DNA from: Gemmatimonadota bacterium
GTDB lineage: Bacteria > ARS69
Assembly: GCA_030747075.1 (NCBI GenBank)
Contig: JASLLL010000011.1
Span: 18,054 to 82,053, forward strand
Length of the DNA: 64,000 nt
Direction: 5' to 3'
In this document: in pieces, positions 44,343 to 52,928 of the stretch
How positions within the stretch are numbered: position 1 is the stretch's first letter
Layout: every line of letters starts with the position of its first letter
The notes under the pieces: generated by a model
What the model was told of the DNA's origin: nothing
The model's database searches: none
Seen by the model: only the letters and a program-made list of their open reading frames with translations
Program-made: the position numbers and the translations under genes

Positions 44343-46577
44343 ATGTTGCTTCTTGCGGGAGTTGTGGTCGCGGTCTGCACGCTGGACGGGCAAGTGGTCG
44401 AAACAGGCGGATCGCCGCTCGGTGGCGTGGCGGTCGTGGACGCGGTCCGCGATACGGTACTGGCGACGACGACCGGCGACGGTCGGTTCAAAGTGACCGT
44501 CGGCGCGGGTGACCCCGTTCTGGAGTTTCGGTCTCCCGATCACGCGCCCTTCGTTCAGGCGACCCGTTGCGGCACCACGCTCAAGGTGTCGCTCATGCCA
44601 CGGGTGTTTCGAATGGCACCCGTGAGCGTTCAAGCGGATCGACTCCGGCGTACCGGAGAGGTCACAATGTCGCGCGTGGATCGCCCCGGTCCGGGTTTCG
44701 TGCGGGAGGCATCGGCGGGTTCACCGTCATTGACGCAGGCCGTCGCGCAACTGCCCGGCGTGGGAGCGGTCGGCCGGGATGGATTCACGGCGGCCCCCAC
44801 GATTCGCGGGATGGGACGCGGCCGGTCGGTCGTGTTGCTGGAAGGCATGCGCCAGTCTTCAGACCGGGGGGTCGGTCCAAGCGCGAGCTTTCTGGATCCA
44901 ACGCTGGTCGGCAGCGTTGCGGTCGTGCGAGGTGCGGCGGGCGTGGCGTGGGGAAGCGGCGCCATGGGCGGCGTGGTCCGGGCAGGGCTGCCCGACCCGC
45001 CGGACGCATGGAGCGCGGAGGCGCGGGCCGCGCTCACCACAAGTCTCGCGGGGAGGCTTGCGACCGCGCGTATCGGCGGGCCGATTACCCCGGGGTGGGC
45101 CGCGACCTGCGCGCTTTTTCGGCGGACCGCCCTGGACTATCGTTTTCCGTCAGGCAGCGGCGATCCAGCTGGCCGCGCCACCAACTCCGGACTGGAAAGC
45201 ACCGGCGGAGCGGGCATCGTCTCGGGAAGTGTCGCGGGCGGGACGCTTCGCATCGCCGGAATCTGCACGAATGCGGATGAAGTCGGGCGCTCCACCACGA
45301 AACCCAACCGGCTCGATACCATCGAAGAGGAAGGGCACCGGCAGATCTCCGGCCGCTTCGCACGGGAAGAGAACGACTCCCGAACGGAGATCGCCGGAGG
45401 CGTTCATCGGTCGTGGACCACAAACCGGGGTGAACGGTTTGATGACGAAGGAACACGCACGCAGACCGGTCACCTCCGAAACGAATCGTGGGATGGCTCC
45501 GCGTCCGTTCTTGTAGAGCGATGGGAGGGGCGTGGCGCGTGGTTGGGCGGGCTGGACGCGTTCTTTCGAAGGGATGTCGATGCGGCCGAGACGGTGGTTC
45601 CGTTTGCGGGAGGCGTGCCCGGAGGCGCGACCACCCGGGACCTCGTGCGTGACGGATCGCGCACCGACATGGGGGTCTTCGCGGCGAGAAAGTGGAACCC
45701 GCACCCCGCGACCGAAGTGCTGCTCGCCGCCCGTGCGGACCTTGCGAAGCGGGCAGCCCGCGACAGGGACGACGCCACCTGGCTTGCGCCCAGTCTCACC
45801 GCGTCGGTGGTGTGGCCGCTTGCTCCCGCGTGGACCGGGACCGCGGGACTTTCACGGTCGTTTCGCGCTCCGAGGCTGTCGGAGATGGTGTTCGAGGGGG
45901 ACAGACCCGGCGGATACCGTCTGGCCAACCCGGATCTGGAACCCGAGACCGCATGGTCCGCGGAAACGGGGTTTCGCTGGGAGTCCGGTGCATGGTCGGC
46001 GGAGGGAGCGGTGTGGGGGATGCTGGCGCACGACCTCATCGTGCAACTTCCGGTCGATGTCGCGGGAGACACGCTTCGCCACGAGAACCGGACACAAGGG
46101 AGACTGGCCGGTGTCGAAGCGGCTTGGTCGTGGACTCCGGACGGGGGCGCGGGGCGGGTGCTGGCTGGCTATGCGTTTGTGTACGGTGCGGACGGCCAGG
46201 GAAACCCACTGCCCGACATCCCTTCGGGAGAGTTTCGGCTTGGGGGAGAATGGCGGCTTCGGAAGAGCATGACGGCGCGTGCATCGGTGCGGGCTGGAAG
46301 TGCGAAAACGCCCCCCTCGGGAGGCGTGGACGAAAGGTGGTACTCCACGCTCCTGGGCGAAACCGGTGTGGGCGGAGACGAAGCCGGGCATCCCGGGTAT
46401 GCGCGGTGGGATATTGGCTTGCGGACGGACATGGGTCGTCCCCTGGCGGGCGCCCGGTGGACGATGGATGTCACGGTGTCCAATGTGCTGGACTCGCGGT
46501 ATGCGGATCGCCCGGAAGCGAATGCGTACCCGCAACCGGGGCGCACGCTGACGCTGGAGCTGTCCGCGCGACGATAG
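44343..46577 (+). CDS. TonB-dependent outer membrane receptor
   Basis: This 744-residue protein has a short signal-like N-terminus and then a carboxypeptidase-regulatory-like domain (about 12-85). The plug domain (about 95-225) includes LTQAVAQLPGVGAVGRDGF, APTIRGMGRGRSVVLLEG and GAAGVAWGSGAMGG. A 22-strand-type barrel follows, with FRAPRLSEMVFEG and NPDLEPETAWSAETG, and ends NVLDSRYADRPE..GRTLTLELSARR, the classic C-terminal strand. The ligand is unknown. The signal peptide is short (about 11 residues visible), so the true start could be different. Confidence 0.9.
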   Translation: MLLLAGVVVAVCTLDGQVVETGGSPLGGVAVVDAVRDTVLATTTGDGRFKVTVGAGDPVLEFRSPDHAPFVQATRCGTTLKVSLMPRVFRMAPVSVQADRLRRTGEVTMSRVDRPGPGFVREASAGSPSLTQAVAQLPGVGAVGRDGFTAAPTIRGMGRGRSVVLLEGMRQSSDRGVGPSASFLDPTLVGSVAVVRGAAGVAWGSGAMGGVVRAGLPDPPDAWSAEARAALTTSLAGRLATARIGGPITPGWAATCALFRRTALDYRFPSGSGDPAGRATNSGLESTGGAGIVSGSVAGGTLRIAGICTNADEVGRSTTKPNRLDTIEEEGHRQISGRFAREENDSRTEIAGGVHRSWTTNRGERFDDEGTRTQTGHLRNESWDGSASVLVERWEGRGAWLGGLDAFFRRDVDAAETVVPFAGGVPGGATTRDLVRDGSRTDMGVFAARKWNPHPATEVLLAARADLAKRAARDRDDATWLAPSLTASVVWPLAPAWTGTAGLSRSFRAPRLSEMVFEGDRPGGYRLANPDLEPETAWSAETGFRWESGAWSAEGAVWGMLAHDLIVQLPVDVAGDTLRHENRTQGRLAGVEAAWSWTPDGGAGRVLAGYAFVYGADGQGNPLPDIPSGEFRLGGEWRLRKSMTARASVRAGSAKTPPSGGVDERWYSTLLGETGVGGDEAGHPGYARWDIGLRTDMGRPLAGARWTMDVTVSNVLDSRYADRPEANAYPQPGRTLTLELSARR

Positions 46578-46586
46578 GGGAGCTGT

Positions 46587-46643
46587 CGCCGGTGGAGTGG
46601 CGCGCCCCGGGGAACCGCGCGGAGCAGTAGCGGGTGGCGCGGT
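46587..46643. repeat. 57-bp direct repeat, copy 1
   Basis: Starting CGCCGGTGGAGTGGCGCG, it is identical over 57 nt to 46794-46850. It is followed by an extra GCGGGTGGCGC unit (46646-46656) not present in copy 2. Confidence 0.88.
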
Positions 46644-46793
46644 AGCGGGTGGCGCAGTGGCGGGGGTGGACCCCGCGGGCTCAGACAGTCCTCGCACGCC
46701 GGGAGATTCGCCGGGAGACACGCGGCACGCGTCCGGTCCCGGCGCGCTGCGGAACTCGCCTCGGTGCCCACCCCACGCCACCGCGCCCGATTC

Positions 46794-46850
46794 CGCCGGT
46801 GGAGTGGCGCGCCCCGGGGAACCGCGCGGAGCAGTAGCGGGTGGCGCGGT
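46794..46850. repeat. 57-bp direct repeat, copy 2
   Basis: This is the perfect second copy, 207 bp downstream of copy 1 and 69 nt before the glnS ATG. It may be an intergenic repeat family or recombination-derived. Confidence 0.88.
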
Positions 46851-46918
46851 TGCGGGGGTGGACACCGCCGGGTCCAGTTCGTACGCTCCGCGCCTTCACT
46901 CACCCGGAGGCGTGTGAC

Positions 46919-48598
46919 ATGACCGGCCAGGACAGTGCCAGCGACTTCATCCGCTCGGCCATCACGAAGGACATCGAGAACGGGCTTGCGAGTGATCGTG
47001 TGCGCACGCGTTTCCCACCGGAGCCGAACGGTCATCTGCACATTGGCCACGCCAAATCGATCTGCCTGAACTTCGGGATTGCGGAGGAGTTTGGCGGACG
47101 GTGTGTGCTGCGCTTTGACGACACCAATCCGATCTCCGAAGAGGAAGAGTTTGTCGAGTCGATGGTGAACGATGTCCGATGGCTTGGTTTCGCGCGCGAC
47201 GAGGACCCGCTCTTTGCATCCGACTACTTTGAGCAGATGTACGAACTGGCGGTTCGGTTGATCCGCGAAGGGCACGCATATGTCGACAGCCGGAGCATGG
47301 AGGAGATTCGCGAGACGCGGGGAACGGTGACGGCACCGGGGACGCACAGTCCGCATCGCGACCGTCCGGCGGAGGAAAGCGAGGACCTCTTCGCGAGAAT
47401 GCGGGCCGGGGAGTTCCCCGACGGAGCCCACCTTCTCCGCGCGAAGATCGACATGGCACACCCCAATATGCTCCTGCGCGATCCGCCGCTCTACCGAATC
47501 CGAAATGCGCCGCACCACCGGACCGGCGATGCCTGGCATGTCTACCCCATGTACGACTGGGCGCACGGGCTGGAGGATTCCATCGAAGGAGTCACGCACT
47601 CGCTCTGCACGCTGGAGTTCGAGGTCCACCGGCCGCTGTACGACTGGTTTCTGGAAGTGCTGGGCGTGCACCACCCGCGCCAGATTGAGTTTGCGCGGTT
47701 GAATCTGGCTTACACCGTGACCAGCAAGCGCAAACTGGCGGAACTGGTGAGCGGCGGACATGTGACCGGATGGGACGACCCTCGAATGCCGACCCTTTCC
47801 GGCTTGCGACGGCGCGGCTATACCGCCAGTTCCATTCGGAACTTCTGCGGGGAAATCGGAGTCGCGAGGCGGGACAGCCTGGTCGACATGGCGCTTCTGG
47901 AGAACAGCCTGCGCGAAGAACTGAACCGCACCGCGCCGCGCGTCATGGCGGTGTTGCGTCCGCTGAAAGTCGTGATCGAGAACTACCCCGACGATCAGGT
48001 GGAAATGCTCGATGCGGAAAACAATCCGGAGGACGAGGCGGCAGGAAGCCGGGAGATCCCGTTCTCGCGGGAACTGTATGTGGAGCGAACGGACTTTCTG
48101 GAAGACGCGCCGCGCAAGTGGTTTCGACTGGCACCGGGGAAGGAGGTGCGCCTGAAGCACGCGTACTTCGTGACCTGCCGGGAAGTCGTGAAAGATCCGA
48201 ATACCGGGGAAGTGCTGGAGCTTCGCTGCACCTACGATCCCGCATCACGCGGGGGGGCGTCCCCGGACGGGCGCAAGGTGCGCGGAACGCTGCACTGGGT
48301 GTCGGCGGCGCAATCCGTGGAGGCCGAGGTGCGCATCTACGACCGCCTGTTCCGGGAACCGGACCCGACCGCGGGGGATGCCGACTTCACGGAACACCTG
48401 AACGAGGATTCGCTCCAGACGCTCTCAGGCTGCAGGCTGGAGCCGTCTCTCGGCGAAGTGGAACCGGGCTTCACCTGCCAGTTCATGCGGCACGGGTACT
48501 TCCGCGCGGACCCGGTGGATTCGCGCCCGGGGAGTCCCGTGTTTCACCGGACGGCCGCGCTTCGTGACAGCTGGGCGAAGCTGTCGGCGTCGTCGTAG
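46919..48598 (+). CDS. glnS: Glutaminyl-tRNA synthetase
   Basis: This is a class I synthetase that charges tRNA-Gln directly. The ATG at 46919 follows GGAGG. The 559 residues are close to E. coli GlnRS (554). It has the catalytic signature PNGHLHIGHAK at 37-47, RFDDTNP, and the KMSKS-type loop as VTSKRKL near 267. The two C-terminal anticodon-binding beta-barrels are present, so it is GlnRS rather than GluRS. GlnRS is scattered among bacteria and often thought to be acquired; whether GatCAB is also encoded cannot be seen here. Confidence 0.95.
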   Translation: MTGQDSASDFIRSAITKDIENGLASDRVRTRFPPEPNGHLHIGHAKSICLNFGIAEEFGGRCVLRFDDTNPISEEEEFVESMVNDVRWLGFARDEDPLFASDYFEQMYELAVRLIREGHAYVDSRSMEEIRETRGTVTAPGTHSPHRDRPAEESEDLFARMRAGEFPDGAHLLRAKIDMAHPNMLLRDPPLYRIRNAPHHRTGDAWHVYPMYDWAHGLEDSIEGVTHSLCTLEFEVHRPLYDWFLEVLGVHHPRQIEFARLNLAYTVTSKRKLAELVSGGHVTGWDDPRMPTLSGLRRRGYTASSIRNFCGEIGVARRDSLVDMALLENSLREELNRTAPRVMAVLRPLKVVIENYPDDQVEMLDAENNPEDEAAGSREIPFSRELYVERTDFLEDAPRKWFRLAPGKEVRLKHAYFVTCREVVKDPNTGEVLELRCTYDPASRGGASPDGRKVRGTLHWVSAAQSVEAEVRIYDRLFREPDPTAGDADFTEHLNEDSLQTLSGCRLEPSLGEVEPGFTCQFMRHGYFRADPVDSRPGSPVFHRTAALRDSWAKLSASS

Positions 48599-48617
48599 GT
48601 TCGTTCCGCCGCGCAGC

Positions 48618-49223
48618 CTACCGCTCCAGTTCCACGCTCCAGTAAGCTTCACCGATCACGCGCTCCCATGAGGCCAGGCGCGGCAACCGGCGCATGAGCA
48701 GTTTCGGCGACCAGGTGGGAAGCACCGGAGTCCTGGCGAGGAGCATCCCGGCTTCTCTGGGGGTGCGGTCTCGCTTCTTCAGATTGCAGTGCACGCACGC
48801 GATCACACAGTTCTTCCAGGAAGAAGTCCCTCCGCGTGAACGCGGAAGGATGTGGTCGATCGTCATGGTCTCCGGATCTTCGTGCTTTCCGCAGTACTGA
48901 CAGGTGGACCGGTCCCGCTCGAAGAGGTTTCGGCGGTTGAACGGGACGCGCCGTCTGGGGATCTTCGAGAACGAATCGAGTACGACAATGTCCGGGACGA
49001 TGATTCGGAAAGACACGGACGAAACCACAGCGGCGTCATCACTCACGCGAAGATCCGACCACGACCCAAAGCGATGCAGCGAGCAGTCAACCGGGTTCAC
49101 CGCACGCACCACGGCCTTGTAGAGCAGGACGAGGGCGTGGCGGCCCGTCGTCTGGTGGATGGGTACCCAGTTTCGGTTGAGTACCAGCGCGGGCCGTTCA
49201 AGCGCTGCGGAAGGGTTGCTCAT
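48618..49223 (-). CDS. HNH endonuclease domain protein
   Basis: This 201-residue protein has a complete zinc-binding HNH module: C108 and C111 (CQYC), TIDH with H124, the SRGGTSSWKN loop with N138, and CVHC with C143 and C146. The N-terminal 100 residues (ALVLNRNWVPI onward) match the family of small stand-alone HNH proteins common in bacteria, whose role is not established. It converges on glnS with a 19-nt gap. No methylase or other restriction partner is adjacent. Confidence 0.85.
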   Translation of the reverse strand: MSNPSAALERPALVLNRNWVPIHQTTGRHALVLLYKAVVRAVNPVDCSLHRFGSWSDLRVSDDAAVVSSVSFRIIVPDIVVLDSFSKIPRRRVPFNRRNLFERDRSTCQYCGKHEDPETMTIDHILPRSRGGTSSWKNCVIACVHCNLKKRDRTPREAGMLLARTPVLPTWSPKLLMRRLPRLASWERVIGEAYWSVELER

Positions 49224-49309
49224 ATTCTGTCCGTTCGCTGATGAGCGTGCAATGCGGACTCAGTATAACACACTTGTGTGAAAGTGGGCGTGCGCGGCAA
49301 TCGGGCCGG

Positions 49310-51541
49310 TTACCGGTCGGGCCGGTTGCGTGCGTGCTCCCGCGCCGTGGCCACTGCCGTGAGGCCCGCGATCGCCGGACGGCAGTGGGGGTCGACGAGC
49401 AGCGCTCGCCGATACGCCCACTCGGCGGGATCAAAGCGGCCAAGCTGTGCCGAGAGATTCCCGTAGAGAACCAGATGTGCCGGATCGACATTCCACAGCT
49501 GTATGGCCTTCTCCGCGAACGGAAGCGCGGATTCGGGATCGCCGCGCAGGCGAAAGGTGTCGGCAAGACCGATCCAGGGGAGCGAGTCGTCCGGATCCAG
49601 CTCCGCCACCGCACGATACCGCGCTTCGGCAGAAGCGTACTCCCGATTGGAAAGGTCGTTCTGCGCGATCCGCAACTGCGCCATCAGGAGATGCTCGTCA
49701 CGGCTTGCCAGCTCACGGAGCACAGGGAACGCGGCCGGGTCACCCATGTCGACCCGCTCCGACGCCCACCATTCGCGTGCCCAGAGAAACGCGGCGGGTG
49801 CGGCTTCGTCCGACTTTCGGAAGTGTTCGATGGCGCGTTCCTTGCCCCGGCCTGCCCCGTTGGCCAGAAGCCCGTCGCAGTACTCGTTGACGAAGGTCAG
49901 ATCGGGGGAGGCGAGGCGCGATGTGTCGGCCGGGCCGGGAGCGTCGCTCCGCAAGCGATAGATGGCCTCGATGTTCACGCGCCCCGGCGTGGACCGGTAG
50001 TAGTAGGGGAAGTAGCTGCGGAAGAACTCTTCGTACAGGAAGAACGCCTTCTCCGCTCCAGAACTGGGACGAAGGCCGGTGGAGAAGAGAATCGCGTCGG
50101 GCCGCCGAGCCAGAACGCTGCCCGCGTTGTACTTGATCTCGCGCCATGTGTCGGAGAGGCCGGGGATGGGGTCCGGGTGGTGCGCGATCTCCGCGTCCGT
50201 CAACCCGAGCAGGTCGATGATCGGAAGGCCGGAGTAATACCCGACAGCCCCGACGGTGGGTGTCGCAAGCACGAAGTCCGGCGCGAAGCGCTTGCGGAAC
50301 CACTCGCCGTTCTGGCGCATTCTCCGAACGAAGAGAAGTTCCTGCGTTCGCCGGTCGCGCACCGGGGCGAGCGTGATGGCGAAGGAACTTCCGGCGATCA
50401 CGAGAAGAAGCGCCGCCGAGACGAGCGCGGGGGTGCGTGGCCGCCCGGGCGCGAATCGCCGCGAGAGGAGTTCCCCGGCGCGGCAGATTCCCAGAGCCGT
50501 CAGGATGGACCCAACAGGGAGGACGGGGAGCCAGAACCGGTGGACATAGAGCACATCGCCGCCAATGAGGACGATGTAAGCGGCGAAGACCACCCAGACG
50601 GCCAGAAGCCGGGCTTCGATGGAATCTCGACCTCCGCGAAGCGCGGCCCACAGCGCGAGCAGCGGCGCGATTCCCCATGCGCCGTGCGCGCGAAAGAAAT
50701 CCACGGCATAGGACGCGCCGCGAGCCAGATACTCTCCCGACGACCCGGCCTTCGCGTAGTAGGTGTTCGGGAGAAGGTCGCCGTAATACGCGAACTTCCA
50801 CACGGCGTGGGGAAGGAGGACCGCGACAAATACGGCCAGATCGAACACGACTCCCCGCCAGGTGCGGTCGTCGCGCGAGGGGCCTCGGCGCGTGGCGGTG
50901 TCGAGCGCACGCAGGGCCATCCACGCGGCAAAAACAAGCGGCCCATCCGGGCGCGTGAGCGAAGCCATGGCAAGAAGCGCGGGAGCCAGCGCGCGCCCAC
51001 GGCGGGACACCCCGGGCGCGTAGGCCCGCTCCAGCCCCGCGGTGACCAGGAAAGCGAAGAGCGCGGTCTCCAACCCGGCCCCGGCCCAGAACGCCAACGC
51101 GGTGTTCGATGCCAGAAGCGCCGCCGTCGCCACTGTGGCCGGACCGCAGCGCCCTTCCAGGCGGCACGCGAACCGGGCCGCGACCGCGATCGTGGCGACC
51201 CCGAACGCGCTTCCCAGCGCGGAGGCCGCCGTGGTCACGGGAAGGCCCAGGCGGAGAAGCAGCGCCAGAAGGAGTGTCCACGAGAAGTTGGAGTATCCCT
51301 CCACGCGCTCCCCGGGGTTGAACACGAGGCCGTGCCCGTCCACGAGGTTTTGCGCATATCGAATGGAGATGAATGCGTCGTCCTGCGTGAATCGGAAGAG
51401 ATGCGTATGCAGGGCGAACAACGCCAGACAGCCCAGAACGAGCAGCACTCCCGGCCCGACGCGGGGGATTGCGGTCCGGCGGGGTGGAGTCGGTCCGGCG
51501 GACTGGTGTCGTCCCTCGCGCTTCCTTCTCTTCCGACTCAC
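49310..51541 (-). CDS. Polytopic glycosyltransferase (AftB/GT39-like) with C-terminal TPR
   Basis: This is a 743-residue membrane protein. Ten or more hydrophobic helices follow an N-terminal basic tail. The first periplasmic loop has FTQDDAFISIRYAQN and GHGLVFNPGERVEGYSN, the acidic DD motif of GT-C enzymes, most like arabinofuranosyltransferase AftB-type proteins. The C-terminal 170 residues are TPR-like (EYASAEARYRAVAELDPDDS and similar). It would use a polyprenyl-phosphate sugar. The GTG at 51541 overlaps the upstream methyltransferase stop (GTGA). A long open frame on the opposite strand is its shadow. Confidence 0.82.
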   Translation of the reverse strand: MSRKRRKREGRHQSAGPTPPRRTAIPRVGPGVLLVLGCLALFALHTHLFRFTQDDAFISIRYAQNLVDGHGLVFNPGERVEGYSNFSWTLLLALLLRLGLPVTTAASALGSAFGVATIAVAARFACRLEGRCGPATVATAALLASNTALAFWAGAGLETALFAFLVTAGLERAYAPGVSRRGRALAPALLAMASLTRPDGPLVFAAWMALRALDTATRRGPSRDDRTWRGVVFDLAVFVAVLLPHAVWKFAYYGDLLPNTYYAKAGSSGEYLARGASYAVDFFRAHGAWGIAPLLALWAALRGGRDSIEARLLAVWVVFAAYIVLIGGDVLYVHRFWLPVLPVGSILTALGICRAGELLSRRFAPGRPRTPALVSAALLLVIAGSSFAITLAPVRDRRTQELLFVRRMRQNGEWFRKRFAPDFVLATPTVGAVGYYSGLPIIDLLGLTDAEIAHHPDPIPGLSDTWREIKYNAGSVLARRPDAILFSTGLRPSSGAEKAFFLYEEFFRSYFPYYYRSTPGRVNIEAIYRLRSDAPGPADTSRLASPDLTFVNEYCDGLLANGAGRGKERAIEHFRKSDEAAPAAFLWAREWWASERVDMGDPAAFPVLRELASRDEHLLMAQLRIAQNDLSNREYASAEARYRAVAELDPDDSLPWIGLADTFRLRGDPESALPFAEKAIQLWNVDPAHLVLYGNLSAQLGRFDPAEWAYRRALLVDPHCRPAIAGLTAVATAREHARNRPDR

Positions 51542-52302
51542 GGAGACTCCCCGGAGTTCCCCGCGATGCGCCGCTTCCACTTCCCGGTCTGGGCAAGAAC
51601 GAATCGCAGAAGGAGACGATCGCCATGGGTCGTGCCGGCGCGAGCGAGAAAGTCGCGAAGAGATCCGCGAAACCGCGTCTCGTTCGGTCGGGGACGGAAG
51701 CCGATTTCGCGCAGTGTGGACTCCACTTCCCCGAGGAGTTCGTTCCGTTCCGCGGAGTTCAACGGACGCGCCCCTCGCGCGCTTCGATCACTCCGTGCGG
51801 GGGGGTGAATCGTTGAGTGGCCGTACGCGCGCGACAGTTCGGACGCGAGGATTGTGGCGGCCTGCGGAAGACTGAGCGTGGCTCCCGGATTGCTCGGGAG
51901 CGGGATGGAGACGACTTCGTCGCAAGCCGCGAGTTGTTCGTTCGTGAGCCCGCGATCCTCCGGCCCGAAGAGAAGCCCGAGTGGCGCAGGGGAATCGGCG
52001 GCGCGGGACGCCATGGCCCCAGGATCGAGTACGGGCCGCGACCAGTCGCGCGGACGGGCGGTCGTGGCGCAACTTCGCGAACACCCGTCCAGCGCGTCGC
52101 GCAGCGAGTCGCAGACGCGTGCGCCTTCCAGCACATCCTCGGCGCCGTGCGAGAGGCGAACGGCCTCGGGGTCCGCGGGATCCATCCGAGGGTCCACGAG
52201 GCGTACCTCGGGGAAGCCGAAGGCCTTGGCTGCACGACACACGGCCCCGAGATTCCCCGGGGAGCGCGTTCCTGCGAGAATGAACACCACCTTCGACTTC
52301 AT
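51538..52302 (-). CDS. TrmJ-like SPOUT RNA methyltransferase
   Basis: This is a 254-residue SpoU/TrmJ-type 2'-O-ribose methyltransferase. The N-terminal KVVFILAGTRSPGNLGAVCR is the TrmJ motif 1, LLFGPEDRGLTNEQLAACD is motif 2, and SIPLPSNPGATLSLPQAATI is motif 3 of the knotted SAM site. TrmJ methylates position 32 of tRNAs; the exact target here is not certain. The ATG at 52302 follows GGAG with a G-rich spacer. The downstream glycosyltransferase is translationally coupled to it. Confidence 0.88.
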   Translation of the reverse strand: MKSKVVFILAGTRSPGNLGAVCRAAKAFGFPEVRLVDPRMDPADPEAVRLSHGAEDVLEGARVCDSLRDALDGCSRSCATTARPRDWSRPVLDPGAMASRAADSPAPLGLLFGPEDRGLTNEQLAACDEVVSIPLPSNPGATLSLPQAATILASELSRAYGHSTIHPPARSDRSARGARPLNSAERNELLGEVESTLREIGFRPRPNETRFRGSLRDFLARAGTTHGDRLLLRFVLAQTGKWKRRIAGNSGESP

Positions 52303-52456
52303 GGCCCCCCCGAACTCCTGCACGGTCGGGACATGGTAGCACCCGCGTGCGGAGCGTGGAACTGTCGCGGTCCCCTTTGCGCCCCCGGGCGGGGTGTGCG
52401 ACAATCCGCTTCCGTGGGCGGACCCCGCCGTCCGCAAACCAGGGGGGTGCGAACGC

Positions 52457-52906
52457 ATGCCGTTCATGACCATTCGAGAAATCCTGACGAAGGTCGAGAC
52501 CTTCCACTCGGAGTTCGGCCAGCGTCTCGCCGACGCGAAGGACACTGTGGAAGACGGGCGAGCGAAGGTGCTCATCGACTTTCTCTCCGAGCACCAGCAG
52601 GCACTCGCGGATGCGCTCTCCACGATGGAGAAGGAAACGCCGGACCATGTGGCCACTCTCGACGAATGGGTGCAGTTCGATACGGACATCGAAGACCCGC
52701 GAACCTACCTCCAGGGGCTGAGGTTCCAGGCGGACGCCACCGCGGAGGATGTTCTGGAACAGGCCAACAACCTGGATGTGTGCCTCTTCTGTCTCTACAA
52801 GGGCATGGCCAGGGGTTCCAGCACGCCGAAGGCGCAGCGTCTGTTCGCGAGGCTTGCGCGCATGGAACTCGAACACCAGAAACTGAAGAGCCAGTCGTAC
52901 TACTAG
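52457..52906 (+). CDS. Small helical, ferritin/rubrerythrin-like protein
   Basis: This 149-residue all-helical protein starts at the ATG at 52457. Helices carry E/H residues spaced as in ferritin-like folds (FLSEHQQALADAL and LARMELEHQKLKSQ, with an E-x-x-H-like ELEH near the end). The CLFCLY segment carries a Cys pair. The metal ligands are not complete enough to call rubrerythrin, so this is a fold-level guess. It precedes a membrane protein gene by 22 nt. Confidence 0.5.
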   Translation: MPFMTIREILTKVETFHSEFGQRLADAKDTVEDGRAKVLIDFLSEHQQALADALSTMEKETPDHVATLDEWVQFDTDIEDPRTYLQGLRFQADATAEDVLEQANNLDVCLFCLYKGMARGSSTPKAQRLFARLARMELEHQKLKSQSYY

Positions 52907-52928
52907 TCTGCTTTCCGGCGGAGCCGCC

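Larger units (their letters stand above)
46578..46918. other. receptor-glnS intergenic region with repeats
   Basis: This is 341 bp without a supported gene. It contains a perfect 57-bp direct repeat (46587-46643 and 46794-46850) and extra internal copies of GCGGGTGGCGC. The region between the copies is GC-rich and has no identifiable signal. Long open frames here on the minus strand reflect composition. Confidence 0.6.

Noticed and set aside
45852..46865. Minus-strand frame rich in ATAPPATAP-type repeats near the receptor end
   Set aside because: The repeated peptide only reflects the 57-bp noncoding repeat and its short internal units; the rest is antisense to the receptor gene.
49241..51808. 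Plus-strand open frame of 855 codons
   Set aside because: It lies antisense to the membrane glycosyltransferase and the methyltransferase tail, is Arg/Gly-rich without domains and arises from GC-rich codon bias.
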